From Actinobacteria bacterium RBG_16_64_13 (GTDB lineage Bacteria; Actinomycetota; Thermoleophilia; RBG-16-64-13): a DNA stretch of 6,601 nt. Of this stretch, positions 6,151 to 6,601 are shown one piece after another. Both the position numbers and the translations under genes were made by a program. Position 1 is the stretch's first letter. The number at the start of each line of letters is the position of its first letter. Under the pieces are notes generated by a model that worked only from the letters and a program-made list of their open reading frames with translations, was not told the origin of the DNA and ran no database searches. Location: NCBI GenBank assembly GCA_001768675.1, contig MELN01000003.1, positions 8,769-15,369 of the forward strand, given 5' to 3'.

Positions 6151-6601
6151 GTGAAGATACTGACGCTGATAGCTATGGCCGCGTTGTTCGCGTTCCTGGT
6201 GTGGCGTTCGCGTAGAAATCCACTGTTCCTCGAAGGCGGGGCCGCCTTTCTCGCTTTGGGCCGCAGTGCGTACATGGACCTGCTCCCTGATCAAGTGGTC
6301 AGGACCATCTTGGGGATTGGGGTCACGACGGGAGACGTGATCTTCGCCGCAGTGCTGCTGGGTTGGTTCTACGCGCGGCGGCAGCGCCCCGCGCCGCGCA
6401 TGCGCCCCCCTAGGCGGTGGGTCGGCCTGGGTCTTGCCATGCTCATCTTCCTCGTGCTGGAGTTGGTGCTTCCACTGGCCACCCCTGGCGCCTTCCACCC
6501 GCTGAGCATCCTGGGGGCGCGCGATTGGTTCTACATCCCCCTCGGCTACCTTCTGACTCTGGGCATGCTGCGGCGCTTCACCGCGGATGAGACCACGCAG
6601 T
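6151..6601 (+). CDS. Multi-pass membrane protein, N-terminal part (possible O-antigen ligase/polymerase type), runs off the window
   Basis: An open frame starts at GTG 6151 (MKILTLIAMAALFAFLVW) and continues for 150 codons to the right edge without a stop. Hydrophobic segments lie at about residues 3-18, 56-75, 91-110 and 126-140. They are separated by Arg-rich turns (RSRR, ARRQRPAPRMRPPRR, LRR), which fits an integral membrane protein by the positive-inside rule. Third positions are GC-rich like the neighbours, supporting real coding. An alternative start is ATG 6175, but it would cut into the first membrane segment. The pattern GDVIFAAVLLGWFYARR followed later by ARDWFYIPLGYLLTL recalls N-terminal parts of O-antigen ligase/polymerase (WaaL/Wzy-like) proteins, and the locus fits. 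The diagnostic periplasmic loop would lie beyond the window, so this is a tentative family call. The coding call itself is firm. Confidence 0.6.
   Translation, partial: MKILTLIAMAALFAFLVWRSRRNPLFLEGGAAFLALGRSAYMDLLPDQVVRTILGIGVTTGDVIFAAVLLGWFYARRQRPAPRMRPPRRWVGLGLAMLIFLVLELVLPLATPGAFHPLSILGARDWFYIPLGYLLTLGMLRRFTADETTQ

Noticed and set aside
6118..6498. 126-codon open frame on the - strand
   Set aside because: The translation is hydrophilic low-complexity (Gln/His/Arg-rich), while the opposite strand encodes a convincing membrane protein over the same bases.

Overview
The window is a gene-dense, high-GC bacterial segment with every gene on the + strand. The gene content is that of a cell-surface polysaccharide locus (O-antigen, or a capsule or wall glycan exported by an ABC transporter). 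GC-rich third positions, use of TTG/GTG starts and tight gene packing fit a high-GC phylum such as Actinobacteriota, Chloroflexota or a delta-proteobacterial lineage. The sequence alone does not decide between these.

Layout: (i) 11-607 is the C-terminal part of a DegT/DnrJ/EryC1/StrS sugar aminotransferase. It enters from the left and has an in-frame TAG at 8-10, just before the PLP-lysine motif. (ii) 604-2967 is one long protein made of two diverged glycosyltransferase units in tandem, repeated at about 393 codons. (iii) A 95-nt gap holds a possible weak promoter and a strong ribosome binding site. (iv) 3063-3923 is a Wzm-type ABC-2 polysaccharide export permease. (v) 3926-5215 is a Wzt-type ATPase with a C-terminal extension resembling the Wzt substrate-binding domain. 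(vi) 5208-6104 is a SAM-dependent methyltransferase with an N-terminal zinc-ribbon-like Cys cluster, overlapping the ATPase gene by 8 nt. (vii) 6151 to the right edge is the start of a multi-pass membrane protein, possibly of the O-antigen ligase/polymerase type.

Inferred working: the aminotransferase would supply an amino-sugar nucleotide, the double glycosyltransferase would build the chain, and Wzm/Wzt would export it. The methyltransferase could modify a sugar or cap the chain, and the last protein could ligate or polymerise it. The most unusual element is the single-chain double glycosyltransferase beside a Wzt with a C-terminal binding domain and a methyltransferase. This arrangement recalls the E. 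coli O9a logic (two-module WbdA, chain-terminating WbdD, Wzt that recognises the cap), but the parts here look different. No CRISPR array, tRNA, rRNA, insertion sequence or convincing terminator was seen.
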